This document shows positions 34,381 through 43,913 of a DNA stretch of 64,000 bases, piece after piece. The stretch is from Flavobacteriales bacterium (GTDB taxonomy: Bacteria; Bacteroidota; Bacteroidia; NS11-12g; UBA9320), in assembly GCA_020635355.1 (NCBI GenBank), contig JACJZW010000002.1, forward strand, positions 124,001 to 188,000. Direction: 5' to 3'. A program made the translations under genes and the position numbers. The notes under the pieces are model-generated. The model was not told the origin of the DNA. It made no database searches and saw nothing but the letters and a program-made list of their open reading frames with translations. Every line of letters starts with the position of its first letter. Position 1 is the first letter of the stretch.

Positions 34381-35682
34381 ATGACACAGTTTAGGCATTT
34401 CGTTATGTGCATTCTGGTGGGTTTTGGTACCCTTGATATGAATGCTCAAACCGTTTTTGACGAGCTTCAGGATGTAAATCGTTATTGGTCGGTTTTGGGT
34501 GCCGATGTTCCCCATTTGAATCAAGAGGTGATTTTTAATTCAGACGAGGAACGGATTCAAACACATCTTCGCCTGGTAATCGCTGAACTGAAGAAGCATA
34601 CTCCGAAAAACATATCGGCGCAAGCCATCCAACAACGACAAGAATTGCTGTCAAAATTGGCTGTTTACGCAGAGGAAGCCCACTTCCCAATGAATACCGG
34701 CCATGCTGCGCGCACTCCCTATTTTATTGATCATCGGAATGTGGCCTGTGCGGTGGGATACATGATCATCCAATCCGGCCACAGCGAACTTGCCCGACAG
34801 ATACAGCTGGAACACAACAACGGGTATTTGATGGATCTGGCTGTGATTTATCCCCAAATAGAAATTTGGGCCGATGACCATGGCTTTACGCTACAGGAGT
34901 TGGCCTGGATACAGCCGGGGTACTCTTTTCAGCCGGATTATTGTCATGAGCAACGAATTAGTGGTTTTCATATTGAAGTGCGGGATGTGAATATTGACTC
35001 GATTCAATACGTTTGGTATCACGTCGACTCCAATAAGGTCTATCACAATCAATACTTGCCGTTAGCGTGCTCCGGGAATAGGTATTGGGGGTTTGCCCTC
35101 CTGAAAAACGGGGATACCGTACCTCCACGAAAGACATCCCTGGTTCTTGGGTCGATGATCACTTATGGTGTTGGTGGGAACCTGCTCGAACTACCCAAGG
35201 TGGTGCCCATCAAGGTGCGCAAAACAATTACACCGGATGATGGTAGATGCAATGGTAATTATGAGGTGAAACTGCTTCAAGGTAGTGAGCGTACTTATTA
35301 CAATTGGCATAATATGACGATGGTAGTTTTCGTGAAGGGACAAAACAAGAACCTGTGTGCCGGATTATATCCGGTTGTTGTGACGGATTCTGCCGGATGC
35401 CAGATAATAGATACGGTGATCATCCCCAGAGTATACCTTACCTCTGATCCGGAACCTCAAATTGATAATCCTGAAAAAGGATCGTTGGTGATTCGCCTGG
35501 ATCGGGAAAAATGGAGCAACAGCGAATTGCGTTTTACCGATGCCAACGGAATATCTGTAGAGAACCTGAAATTTTCGGGAGAAAAGGATTCGATCGTATT
35601 AGCACGACCACAAAGCGGTGTGTACTATCTCGAAATTCGAAATACGGAGCGATTGTTTACGCGTAGATTAGTGGTGTTGTGA
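34381..35682 (+). CDS. Exported protein with probable T9SS-like C-terminal domain
   Basis: 433 residues with a signal peptide ending near MNAQ (residue 23). The N-terminal region contains YFIDHRNVACAVGYMIIQSG, a motif I have seen in uncharacterised exported Bacteroidota proteins. The C-terminal 75 residues follow the T9SS type A beta-sandwich rhythm (LRFTDANGISVENLKF, GVYYLEIRN, RRLVVL) but lack the usual PNP opening, so secretion is likely rather than certain. The stop overlaps the next GTG start, so it heads an operon of three. Confidence 0.7.
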   Translation: MTQFRHFVMCILVGFGTLDMNAQTVFDELQDVNRYWSVLGADVPHLNQEVIFNSDEERIQTHLRLVIAELKKHTPKNISAQAIQQRQELLSKLAVYAEEAHFPMNTGHAARTPYFIDHRNVACAVGYMIIQSGHSELARQIQLEHNNGYLMDLAVIYPQIEIWADDHGFTLQELAWIQPGYSFQPDYCHEQRISGFHIEVRDVNIDSIQYVWYHVDSNKVYHNQYLPLACSGNRYWGFALLKNGDTVPPRKTSLVLGSMITYGVGGNLLELPKVVPIKVRKTITPDDGRCNGNYEVKLLQGSERTYYNWHNMTMVVFVKGQNKNLCAGLYPVVVTDSAGCQIIDTVIIPRVYLTSDPEPQIDNPEKGSLVIRLDREKWSNSELRFTDANGISVENLKFSGEKDSIVLARPQSGVYYLEIRNTERLFTRRLVVL

Positions 35683-37148
35683 CCTATAAATCCCAATTCG
35701 TCATGGTGGTTTTGGTAGCCCTGATGGCCACCTCCTGCATGGCGCAACCATTCATTCCGTTTCGGTGTGGAGATCGCTGGGGATTGGCCGACACGAACCA
35801 AAATATGGTTGTTCTGCCCAGCTATGACTTTGCCATTCAATATGACGAATTCCCGGATAGCCTTTTCATATTTCGGCAAAATGAACTGTATGGACTTCGT
35901 TCCGTCCATCGTGTAATCATTCCTCCTAAATTGGAAGTCCCGAGCGTCGATGAAAATCGAAATCTATTGGTGGATGCCAGGCGGGTTGGCCCTGGAGTAG
36001 GCGATAGAAGATACCTCTACTATACCTGGGAAGGAGAATTGTTGTTTTCTGAAGGTGATACCGTATGGAATCTTGAAACCATTGATCTGAAAAAACGACT
36101 GCGTATGGTTGAATACACGGATGGCAGGACGGAGTTCCTCATTCTCGATCTCGTGAATCAGAAAATTGTTCAACATGTGGCTGTTTTTGATGGACATGTC
36201 TTTCATTTCAATATCCCAAATGGTGTACAGCTCTTAAGGATGGCTGACTCCACCTATCAGACGATTGATTTGATTTATCAACCGGGGCCAGATTCCTTTC
36301 AAGTCGTGTATCAACCAGTATCTAATCTGCGCCCTGTTCCACGCATCCCAACCTATGAACATCGGTCCAATTTAGGCAGTTTGGATGCATTTGATGAGAC
36401 GTTGGAGATCTATCATGTCAAGGAGGAAGTGGAGGAATTCTCCATTCGTGATGATTCCGTTTACTACAGAAATGATCCATATACCTGGAGAGGAGTCGCG
36501 GCCAACAAACAACCTGTTCCTCTTCCATCTGGTACCGTTCGAGTCCGGTCGTTTATTAAGTTTCAAAATTCAAACCAGGGTATAGAACCCGGACGGGTGC
36601 TACCATCAGATTCAGGAACCTATCGGGATGCCTACATTGAGATACAATCCGGCAAAAAGGTTGGTGCCATAAACCGGTATGGAAACCTACCTGGCCGGTA
36701 TAATGCCATCCAAGGTCTTCGATTTGGTCCTGATTGGAGCGATTATATTTTCATTGTTCAGCAGCGGGGCAGATTTGGTGTGGTTGATGGGCAAGGGAGA
36801 ATCATGGTGCCCGTTGAATATTCCAACATTCGCCCGGTGGATCAGCACGTTTATGAAGTTACCAAAAACAATCATGTTGGGATTTACGATGTCAGAAATC
36901 ACCGAGGATTGGTTGTTGAGTGCCTGTATGACAGCGTTTGGTATCATCCGCAGGCAATTCGATTTCAGCTCGGACAGAAGTACGGTTATTATAAAAGTGA
37001 GGTGATTCAAACCCCACCTATTTTTGATTATCCGGTTCGAGGAATTCGCACATTTAGAGGATATCAACTCTTTGAACTTGAAAATTCCAATGGAGAATTA
37101 ATGGGGTATGGTCGGAAGGATGGGGTTGTTTACTACAGCGAAGAATGA
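35679..37148 (+). CDS. Exported WG-repeat protein 1
   Basis: 489 residues. GTG start at 35679 overlaps the previous stop (GTGA) and supplies basic residues before the hydrophobic core. A bare ATG at 35703 would lack them. Signal peptide ends near CMAQ. WG-type repeats are visible at the N-terminus (DRWGLADTNQNMVVLPSYD) and in the C-terminal third (GRFGVVDGQGRIMVPVEYSN, NHVGIYDVRN). The middle diverges. Paralogue of the next gene. Probably a periplasmic or surface beta-rich protein of unknown function. Confidence 0.8.
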   Translation: MTYKSQFVMVVLVALMATSCMAQPFIPFRCGDRWGLADTNQNMVVLPSYDFAIQYDEFPDSLFIFRQNELYGLRSVHRVIIPPKLEVPSVDENRNLLVDARRVGPGVGDRRYLYYTWEGELLFSEGDTVWNLETIDLKKRLRMVEYTDGRTEFLILDLVNQKIVQHVAVFDGHVFHFNIPNGVQLLRMADSTYQTIDLIYQPGPDSFQVVYQPVSNLRPVPRIPTYEHRSNLGSLDAFDETLEIYHVKEEVEEFSIRDDSVYYRNDPYTWRGVAANKQPVPLPSGTVRVRSFIKFQNSNQGIEPGRVLPSDSGTYRDAYIEIQSGKKVGAINRYGNLPGRYNAIQGLRFGPDWSDYIFIVQQRGRFGVVDGQGRIMVPVEYSNIRPVDQHVYEVTKNNHVGIYDVRNHRGLVVECLYDSVWYHPQAIRFQLGQKYGYYKSEVIQTPPIFDYPVRGIRTFRGYQLFELENSNGELMGYGRKDGVVYYSEE

Positions 37149-37155
37149 ATACACG

Positions 37156-38820
37156 ATGAACTCGAAGATCAACATGGCAGTAATGACACTTGAATTTGGA
37201 AGTTTATTAAGACGATTACTTCTAGTAGGGCTGATCTTTTTGGCACCTGTGAATGGGTTTGCTCAGGACGTGTACGTTCCCTATCGGCAAGGTACAAAAT
37301 GGGGAATAGCCCGAAGTGATGGCTCCAGGGTGGTCATACCGAAATACGATACCATCCGGTCTGTCTATCAAAAAGGCGATCAAGTGGTGTTTTTCTTTCG
37401 GACGGATTCTCTTTGGGGCTTTCGTTCTATCCAACACGAGATTATTCCGGCGGTGATGACCAATCCACATTATCAGGTAGGCCCCGGATACCGACTCATA
37501 TCGGATCGGTTGAACGCCTTCTCACCCGGTGTGCAAGGTGAATATGTGTATTACAACGAAGAAGGAATCAAGTTGTTCGAGGGGAAATCGGTTCATCAAA
37601 TGAACCAGTCACGATATTTCCCCTATCTGTGGTCACTGAAATTTACGGATGGCCTTCAGCAATTGGTTCAGCTTAATGCGCACACCTTCCAAAAGGATCA
37701 TGTGATAATGGGCCAATATGATCGGTCCAATTTTGATGGATATTCCAGGTATTCCTTTGTGTTTGGGGATACGACCATTCACGGACGGCTCATGAAAAAC
37801 CGCGACGGATTGTATTATCTGTCGGAATTGGATACCGTCATCCGGCGCAAGTTGGACGTCGACCCTCGGGTTGGATCCCTGGATTCCTATATTAACCGAA
37901 GGCAAGGTAGTTCAATGAACTCCGGCATGGGTCAACCGTTGGACGACGCAAATCCCGGTTCACGCGGTAGCGGAGAACCATTTGGGAATGGAGCCCGAAG
38001 GAGTGGCTTCCAGCCCGATGTGGACGCGGCAGACGGCAGCTTCCTGGACATCAGATCTGTTGAACGGAGTAACTTCGTTATCTTGAGTCTGAAGGGACAA
38101 ACGTATGCGTATTCCTATAGTTGGCTGAAAGGACCGTACATGTCTTCGCTCAGGAAGGAAATGTCTTCCGGAGCATGGTCCAAGGGGTCCGTTTCGCTCT
38201 GCTCGTTTACACTTATGTCGGACGATACCACTAAGAGAGGCGGACAAATGATGCCCGTCCATGATACCTTGGTCATGAATAACTTCCTTCTTTGGCAGAA
38301 ACGAAAAAGATATGGGGCTATCACACCTACGGCAAAGATCTCCCCAATGTATGATGGATTAGATGGGGTGCTATTTCCAATGGAATCTGAGTACCGCGCC
38401 GTTTTTCTGGTTCAGCAAAAAGGGAAGATCGGGTTACTGGCTTCCGATGGAACCATACTGATATCGCCTCAATTTGATTCCATCAAACCGCACTCCACTG
38501 CGGAATTTACCGTGAAGTTGAATGAGCAATATGGTGTGCTATCCACCCGATTATCGGAGAAGCTTGTTGTGGATACCCTTATCCCGATTCAGTTTGATGA
38601 GATTGAACGGAAGCGACCGGGCTGGTATGTAGTTCGAAAAGGCGCTAAATACGGCTATTACGGTGCTCACCACAGCGCTCAAAAAGTGGATGCCGTATTC
38701 GACTATCCACCTCTGGAGATCCATCACATACAGGGTGTGCCGTTTTTCGCTTTGTATGATGGGGAAGGAAACTTTAAAGGATATGGTAGCACCACCGGAG
38801 TCCAATTTTTTGAGGATTGA
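37156..38820 (+). CDS. Exported WG-repeat protein 2
   Basis: 554 residues from ATG 37156. A start at 37108 inside the previous gene was rejected. A long N-region precedes the signal helix, ending near NGFAQ. The ordering parallels protein 1: TKWGIARSDGSRVVIPKYD, LWGFRSIQHEIIP, then KGKIGLLASDGTILISPQFD and QYGVLSTRLSEKLVV. It carries a Gly/Ser/Arg-rich insertion near 255-300 that protein 1 lacks. The two arose by tandem duplication and form the end of the operon begun at 34381. Confidence 0.8.
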   Translation: MNSKINMAVMTLEFGSLLRRLLLVGLIFLAPVNGFAQDVYVPYRQGTKWGIARSDGSRVVIPKYDTIRSVYQKGDQVVFFFRTDSLWGFRSIQHEIIPAVMTNPHYQVGPGYRLISDRLNAFSPGVQGEYVYYNEEGIKLFEGKSVHQMNQSRYFPYLWSLKFTDGLQQLVQLNAHTFQKDHVIMGQYDRSNFDGYSRYSFVFGDTTIHGRLMKNRDGLYYLSELDTVIRRKLDVDPRVGSLDSYINRRQGSSMNSGMGQPLDDANPGSRGSGEPFGNGARRSGFQPDVDAADGSFLDIRSVERSNFVILSLKGQTYAYSYSWLKGPYMSSLRKEMSSGAWSKGSVSLCSFTLMSDDTTKRGGQMMPVHDTLVMNNFLLWQKRKRYGAITPTAKISPMYDGLDGVLFPMESEYRAVFLVQQKGKIGLLASDGTILISPQFDSIKPHSTAEFTVKLNEQYGVLSTRLSEKLVVDTLIPIQFDEIERKRPGWYVVRKGAKYGYYGAHHSAQKVDAVFDYPPLEIHHIQGVPFFALYDGEGNFKGYGSTTGVQFFED

Positions 38821-38945
38821 GCGGGTTGGTTGTGCCATTTCCCAAAAGAACCATCATTGGGCTTATGTTCGATCGAAGAATTGGGCTGGTACTCTTCCGT
38901 ACCAATGATACAGAATGGTGGCATTTGCAGCCCTAAATATGCCCG

Positions 38946-39485
38946 CTAATCCACTGTCAAGTTTGCATCGGATGAAAAAGTAAAGGTCGTTTGGCTGGAG
39001 CTGAATTCCAATCCGCAGAAATCAGCGATGTACTTGCCTTCGCCAATCTTTTGGACATAAACTGTATCGCGCGCAGCTGCCATATAGTGGAAGCTAAATG
39101 TGCCTCCAAAGGTGCCACTCACCGTACACTCATTTTTCTTTACATCAAACGTGACGGGGTTGGTGGTGGTGATGTATTTACCAGTTTCTGGGACATACTT
39201 AAATCCAATTCTCAGATCACTTTGCGAACCGTTACCTCGAATTTCATAGTTGTGGTACAACACACCCTTTTCCCCGAAATTCGTGTAATAATGCGAAAGT
39301 TTGGATCCGTTGTACAACACGGTGTTGGTATCGGGATGACATGGCGGATTGATGATCACGGTGTCGTTTTCAGTTTCGTTTAGTTCAGCCGAAATACCTG
39401 GTTCAGGTTTGGGATCGGAACATTGACTTAGGGTGAAAACAGTCACAAACAATAGGAGAGTGGAGGCGATGATGGTCTTTTTCAT
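38946..39485 (-). CDS. Hypothetical lipoprotein
   Basis: 179 residues. Signal with lipobox LSQC (cysteine about residue 22), then an acidic linker and a beta-rich body with two further cysteines (NECTVSGTF, ADFCGLEF). No family recognised. It is convergent with the WG-repeat operon and monocistronic. Confidence 0.75.
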   Translation of the reverse strand: MKKTIIASTLLLFVTVFTLSQCSDPKPEPGISAELNETENDTVIINPPCHPDTNTVLYNGSKLSHYYTNFGEKGVLYHNYEIRGNGSQSDLRIGFKYVPETGKYITTTNPVTFDVKKNECTVSGTFGGTFSFHYMAAARDTVYVQKIGEGKYIADFCGLEFSSSQTTFTFSSDANLTVD

Positions 39486-39627
39486 GGGTTCGGTTTTTAC
39501 GGCAAGTTAACGGGCCATAACCAATTTGCCAAGGTGCAGACCATTTACCCAATCATCATCCGAGGAATCATTTCTTTTTAGATTGTAATTTCCCAATTCT
39601 ACATGGCGTAACGGACGAATTGATATT

Positions 39628-41379
39628 ATGAGCTATTTGAAATACATACTTTTATTCATTTGTGCCGGACTTTCACTCCGTTCAACAGGTCAGGAATTGG
39701 AGCACTATCTGCAGGATTTGCCCTGTTTACTCGGACGAGAATATCAGACCGACGAGGTATTTGGCTATCTGCAAGATGACCGGGTGAGTTGGAAGGCTGC
39801 GGGAGCAAACGAGGAAGAAGGCCGACAGGAGGTTTGGGGATGGTATTTTGAAAATGAACAATTTTCCGGGTCGTGCAGAAACGGTCGTAAGTTGATTGAC
39901 GGTGAGCGATTACGAGTGATACATGAAGTTACCTTGGTAGCCAATTCACCCGAAGAATCGGTAAAGCTGTTTGGGAAATACATCAGCAAATGGGGTTTGA
40001 ACTCAAACTATCGAAAGGACAAAAAGTGGATCAAACGCAACTACTCATACTATTCCGGATACAAAAGGAAGAGCCACCATGCGTTTAAATTTCTAGATCA
40101 GGATAAAGTTTATGTTTCCATGGAATGGGACCGTTCCAATAAGAAGAAACCCTGGCTTCGCGAGGTTCGATGGCAGAGCTTTGATGGAGCGGGATATGAT
40201 TGTGAACTAAACTATCGTCCGAAGGAAAACCCATTTTCAGATCTGGTTTATTTCGATGTACAGGACGAAGCCACCTATTGGCGATTGCTCGGACGTGAGC
40301 TAACCGATCAGGAAATCAGATATTTACATCTCTATGGCGACTGCGTTATTGTGCATAGTCGGTTTGAAGGCAGTACCGGCAGCGCATATCTATTCTTCAA
40401 GGGATGTGTCTTCTTCAAGGATTGTGAAACACCTCCAACGGTAAACAGCATTTTTTATGTGATCAATGACGGTGAGGAAATCACACCATTTGGGCCCTCG
40501 TCACAGTTTTTGGATAAACACCTGGACGATTATTTCGGACAGCCCTATGCACCCAATAACTACCACTATTATATCCACGCCGCTCATCCGGAATACGCGA
40601 GTAGTTCCTGGGTGAAAATCGACTTTAACTTTACTACCGGTGATCGGGGCACCCCTCGGGGTATTAATTTCAGTTTGGATGACTCTGAGCACATGGATTG
40701 GTTAGTGGAACAACGCTGGGAAAATATTTTACCGGATGTAGGATGCATCTTCGGTAACTGTACCAACGGAACGGGTATCCACCGATACCCGGATGGATAC
40801 CGCATGATTGGTGATTTTGAAAATGGAAAACCCGTGTTTGCCATTGTAAAGGATTATCGGGATACCACCATTACCGTGATTGACAACAGACCCAAGGTTG
40901 AAAAAGTGGATCCAAATGAAGGTAAACGAGTGATCTATGGCAGTTTAAAATCGTATGAAGGGAAAATCAACAGCATGAAGGATCGTTACCTTGGTTTTAT
41001 GCGCGCCTCGGAGAAGATGTATCATGCCAAAACAGCTGATGAACGCATGGCCGAGTTAACCGCTTCCCGAAATTACCTAACCCGCCTGTTTGAAGATTGT
41101 GCTGCCTTCACCAAAGAGTGTGAACGAACCAAGGACCTGATCTATAAACATCGGATTTGTAACAGCTTGACGTATGACATCAACAAAATGATGGATCTTG
41201 TCAAAGAGGTCAACAGCTTAACCAGCACGGTGAGTATGGGCACCTGGAACCTGGCGTCGTTCGATGATTTTAAAAAATATATTGACCCCAAGGGAGCGGA
41301 AATGAAACAGCTCATCGCGGACATGCATGCGCTTAGAAAGTCGATATACCAGGAGTTCAACGATTGTGGTAACAACTAG
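39628..41379 (+). CDS. Large exported hypothetical protein
   Basis: 583 residues with a signal peptide ending near STGQ (about 22). The body has many aromatic and cysteine residues (DLPCLLGREYQ, YDCELNYRPK, GDCVIVHSRFEG, CVFFKDCETPP, CIFGNCTNGTG). It includes a MORN-like YRMIGDFENGKPVF near 395 and a helical C-terminal 120 residues with KDRYLGFMRASEKMYHAK. No T9SS sorting domain. Function unknown. A terminator hairpin lies between it and the convergent DUF4382 gene. Confidence 0.7.
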   Translation: MSYLKYILLFICAGLSLRSTGQELEHYLQDLPCLLGREYQTDEVFGYLQDDRVSWKAAGANEEEGRQEVWGWYFENEQFSGSCRNGRKLIDGERLRVIHEVTLVANSPEESVKLFGKYISKWGLNSNYRKDKKWIKRNYSYYSGYKRKSHHAFKFLDQDKVYVSMEWDRSNKKKPWLREVRWQSFDGAGYDCELNYRPKENPFSDLVYFDVQDEATYWRLLGRELTDQEIRYLHLYGDCVIVHSRFEGSTGSAYLFFKGCVFFKDCETPPTVNSIFYVINDGEEITPFGPSSQFLDKHLDDYFGQPYAPNNYHYYIHAAHPEYASSSWVKIDFNFTTGDRGTPRGINFSLDDSEHMDWLVEQRWENILPDVGCIFGNCTNGTGIHRYPDGYRMIGDFENGKPVFAIVKDYRDTTITVIDNRPKVEKVDPNEGKRVIYGSLKSYEGKINSMKDRYLGFMRASEKMYHAKTADERMAELTASRNYLTRLFEDCAAFTKECERTKDLIYKHRICNSLTYDINKMMDLVKEVNSLTSTVSMGTWNLASFDDFKKYIDPKGAEMKQLIADMHALRKSIYQEFNDCGNN

Positions 41380-41381
41380 AG

Positions 41382-41412
41382 ATAAAACAAAAAACCCCAC
41401 CGAAGTGGGGTT
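41382..41412 (-). terminator. Terminator of the DUF4382 operon
   Basis: Stem AACCCCAC / GTGGGGTT (41393-41400, 41405-41412) with loop CGAA. Read on the minus strand it is followed by TTTTTTGTTTTATC. It could act weakly on the plus strand too. Confidence 0.85.
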
Positions 41413-41432
41413 GGGGCAAAAAAGACATTCGA

Positions 41433-42386
41433 TTAAATCCCGGACCATGCAGTAATCAACAGGTTGACCTCAAGATCCGTCTGTGCGTCCAATTTGAGGT
41501 CGGATAATTTAACTCCATTCAAGCTTTGGAGTTTGGCATGAGCCTCGACTTCAAATCTGCCATCGCCATCCTGGTCGGCATATTCAATCACATGGATTTC
41601 ATACATGCCTTCCTCTACAAAGGATAGAACAAACTCACCATTTGCATCCACTTCGGCGGAGTTGGTGGCTTTGGCAAATAGAACCCGACTTTGGCCCTGA
41701 CCATTGGTCTCAGTATTTAAATCGAAGTCTCCCTTCTCGTATAGGTAAACAACTGTCTTAGCTTTTCCCGAATTCATGGTCTGAATGGTTCCGCTAAGAT
41801 TGGAACTGGCTTCTGCATTTACGTCGCGAATAAATGCGCTCATTTCAGTTGAGGTCACCAGTTCATAGTCGCCGCTGTTTTCCTGCACCAGTTTTCTAAG
41901 ATCGAAGTCCAGTACGATTTCTGTCTCTCCTCGTGCATTTAGTTGCTGATTCCCGGTGATAAGGATGGAGTTGTCATCTGACGCGATCCGATCTTTTACT
42001 CCACCCTCCAATACCACATAGGATCCCGGGAAATTTCCAGCACTGTCCTGGTCATAATCCAGGATTAATTCAATGCGATTAACGGATTGAGCATCGGTTT
42101 CAAACTCGCCGAGGAGATCGGTTTTCCCTTCCGTTAAAGCCGACAATTCAAGGGTTGTTTTTTGAAAGCCCTCCATCGATTTACCATCGATATAGATTTC
42201 GGATACCGTTACAAATACGGCCTCAACTTCAGCATTGTCAATAGGCGCGTCGGTTGCTTTTAGTTTCACGGCTTTCTTCGCCATTTCCACATCGTTGCGG
42301 TCACAGGCTGAGAAGGTTACCATTAGAAGTCCGGCCAACAATAAGGCGAACAGGTTTCGTGGGTTTTTGAAATTTAACGTTTTCAT
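41433..42386 (-). CDS. DUF4382 lipoprotein
   Basis: 317 residues. Signal with lipobox TFSAC (cysteine about 27). Residues 40-190 match DUF4382: LKATDAPIDNAEVEAVFVTV, EIYIDG, then TDLLGEFETDAQSVNRIEL. The C-terminal part (NGEFVLSFVEEGMYEIHV) is a carboxypeptidase-regulatory-like beta domain. Surface or periplasmic lipoprotein of unknown ligand. It follows the outer-membrane protein gene by 52 bases and is probably in its operon under the same sigma-54-like promoter. Confidence 0.88.
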   Translation of the reverse strand: MKTLNFKNPRNLFALLLAGLLMVTFSACDRNDVEMAKKAVKLKATDAPIDNAEVEAVFVTVSEIYIDGKSMEGFQKTTLELSALTEGKTDLLGEFETDAQSVNRIELILDYDQDSAGNFPGSYVVLEGGVKDRIASDDNSILITGNQQLNARGETEIVLDFDLRKLVQENSGDYELVTSTEMSAFIRDVNAEASSNLSGTIQTMNSGKAKTVVYLYEKGDFDLNTETNGQGQSRVLFAKATNSAEVDANGEFVLSFVEEGMYEIHVIEYADQDGDGRFEVEAHAKLQSLNGVKLSDLKLDAQTDLEVNLLITAWSGI

Positions 42387-42438
42387 AGTTCTATCTTTTA
42401 ATGGGTTAATGATGAATGCTTATGTGGATTAGTTTGGT

Positions 42439-42999
42439 TTAGAATACCACCTTGATTCCAAGGCCAGGATTCACAGATCCCCATACATGACCGTTCGTGC
42501 GTACTTCAATTTGTGGGAGAACATCCAAACTAATTGCAAATGGTATGGGCGGAATCTTATACTCAATACCGATGATTCCATCTACGCCAAGACCTAGTCC
42601 AGAGTCCGGGTTTCGGTAAGGATATCGGCGAAAGTTTTGTTCGTTCTGCCAGTTGGCATCGGTTATTGATACGTGACCACCGGCACCATAGTACCAGTTC
42701 AGTCCACCGATTCCAGCCGATACATTCTTTTCCAGTAAAATGCGACCGGTAATACCATTTTGCCAGATATCGGCAATTCCTTCAACGGCATTGGCGCCAA
42801 ATCGTTGTTTGAAGGTGATACCTCCGGTATATCCTCCTCGAATACCAATAGCTGTTGAGTATGAGGTGGAGTGATCAGGGAATTGAGGGGCTTTGGGAGC
42901 TTGTGATTGCGCAGCGATTCCAAAGCTCAGACATGCCAGCACGAAAAAGGCTGATCGAGTCATTTGTTGGATTTTGATGAGTGTGTTCATTGTATTCAT
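42439..42999 (-). CDS. Outer-membrane beta-barrel-like protein
   Basis: 187 residues from ATG 42999. The upstream extension to 43137 would cross the promoter region. The signal peptide ends near AAQSQ. The mature part has alternating glycine/aromatic strands (GIRGGYTGGITFKQRF, GLNWYYGAGGHVSI, GLGLGVDGIIGIEYKI) and ends with a hydrophobic VVF, as expected for a small OM barrel. Upstream lie a sigma-54-like promoter and paired TCA-N3-TGA sites. It is probably the main output gene of the neighbouring two-component system. Confidence 0.75.
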   Translation of the reverse strand: MNTMNTLIKIQQMTRSAFFVLACLSFGIAAQSQAPKAPQFPDHSTSYSTAIGIRGGYTGGITFKQRFGANAVEGIADIWQNGITGRILLEKNVSAGIGGLNWYYGAGGHVSITDANWQNEQNFRRYPYRNPDSGLGLGVDGIIGIEYKIPPIPFAISLDVLPQIEVRTNGHVWGSVNPGLGIKVVF

Positions 43000-43019
43000 T
43001 GTTTGTTCTGACTGATGTA

Positions 43020-43038
43020 TTTCAAGTCGTGTTCCAAG
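43020..43038 (-). promoter_or_regulatory. Sigma-54-like -24/-12 promoter of the OM-protein operon
   Basis: Minus strand reads TTGGAACACGACTTGAAA. It has the -24 TGG and -12 TTG at the correct spacing (GG-N10-G), but the normally invariant C of GC is A. It lies about 25 bases upstream of the ATG at 42999. Confidence 0.45.
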
Positions 43039-43103
43039 CCAGATAAATATTTTAACTAACTGACAATCAGACCATAATATATTTGGTGTGGGGTCATGAT
43101 TTT

Positions 43104-43142
43104 TCAATTTGACAAATTGATTTAGGTGTTTTGTCAATTTGA
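43104..43142 (-). promoter_or_regulatory. Paired TCA-N3-TGA enhancer-like sites
   Basis: TCAATTTGA at 43104-43112 and again at 43134-43142, centres 30 bp (about three helical turns) apart. The first sits inside a perfect 15-bp palindrome (43105-43119). The nearer centre is 73 bp from the -24 GG. Likely binding sites for the local NtrC-type activator. Confidence 0.5.
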
Positions 43143-43265
43143 AAAGAAATGAACGGGATGTGGTATGTCCAGTTGGTCGGTGATATCGAAATCAAAGTTG
43201 ACTTCCTGGTCAAGGTTGTTTATCCGGCATCATTCAAATCACCGGATATAACCCGAAATTCAATC

Positions 43266-43301
43266 AAAAAAAGAGGCCCGATTGAATCGCTCAACCGGGC
43301 C
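43266..43301 (-). terminator. Terminator after the stand-alone receiver gene
   Basis: Stem GGCCCGATTGA / TCAACCGGGCC (43275-43285, 43291-43301), one mismatch, then seven T on the minus strand. Confidence 0.88.
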
Positions 43302-43341
43302 AGCACCGCATGTTTGGATAGGTATATATGATTTTTAGTGT

Positions 43342-43764
43342 CTACGCGGCAATTCGTTTAATGAGTTGTTGTACCACGGCTCCCAACCGATCATTTCCGT
43401 TGGTGTTTTTGTCGACGTATTCGTACACACCGGATTTCATCAGCTGAGTGGTAATGTACGGACTTGTCTGCCCGCTGAATACAATCACCTTGCACGATTC
43501 ATTGAGATGCTGTAATTCCTTGAGCACATCGGTTGCCGTTAAAATGTCGTCTTCTTCATCATTCATAAGGACATAATCCAGAATCATGATATCCAGATCT
43601 GTCTCCATCGTTTCAATGCAATCGTGTGCATTGAGATAGGAGTGCCATTGGAACTGGAATCCAGGGTAATTAGATGGGGTGCAAATGCCCTGAAGATATT
43701 TGGTGAGCACCTTGTTTAAATAGACGTTGTCTTCCACCACTGCAATTTTGATTTCCTTTTTCAT
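43342..43764 (-). CDS. Stand-alone receiver (CheY-like) protein
   Basis: 140 residues, only a REC domain: acidic pocket VVEDN (11-12), phospho-acceptor Asp63 in MILDYVL, a Thr/Ser in IVFSGQT and the lysine in YVDKN. There is no output domain. It could compete for or relay phosphate from the HPt of the hybrid kinase. Preceded by its own paired TCA-N3-TGA sites and sigma-54-like promoter, so it may be a feedback element induced by the NtrC-type activator. Confidence 0.92.
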   Translation of the reverse strand: MKKEIKIAVVEDNVYLNKVLTKYLQGICTPSNYPGFQFQWHSYLNAHDCIETMETDLDIMILDYVLMNDEEDDILTATDVLKELQHLNESCKVIVFSGQTSPYITTQLMKSGVYEYVDKNTNGNDRLGAVVQQLIKRIAA

Positions 43765-43796
43765 AGCTGATGTGTGTGTTGATTTAAACGTACTTG

Positions 43797-43814
43797 TTCA
43801 CATTCCATTCCAGT
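43797..43814 (-). promoter_or_regulatory. Sigma-54-like promoter of the receiver gene
   Basis: Minus strand CTGGAATGGAATGTGAAC has GG-N10-G with TGG and TG conserved and A for the invariant C, like the OM-gene promoter. It overlaps a perfect inverted repeat CATTCCAG-N6-CTGGAATG (43806-43827), which may instead be a separate operator. Confidence 0.4.
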
Positions 43815-43879
43815 ACCACCTGGAATGATAAATGCTTGAAAAGGAGATGTTTAGAAGATAAAGGTTGCGGTGTGAGTCG

Positions 43880-43908
43880 TCAAAATGATAAAGACCTCGT
43901 CAAAATGA
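43880..43908 (-). promoter_or_regulatory. Paired TCA-N3-TGA enhancer-like sites
   Basis: TCAAAATGA at 43880-43888 and 43900-43908, centres 20 bp apart (two helical turns). The second extends to CGTCAAAATGACG, a 13-bp dyad. The nearer centre is again 73 bp from the -24 GG, the same geometry as at the OM gene. Confidence 0.5.
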
Positions 43909-43913
43909 CGAGA

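Noticed and set aside
34275..34394. 39-codon open frame upstream of and overlapping the gene at 34381
   Set aside because: It starts next to the palindrome and lacks homology. Possibly a leader peptide, but evidence is too thin.
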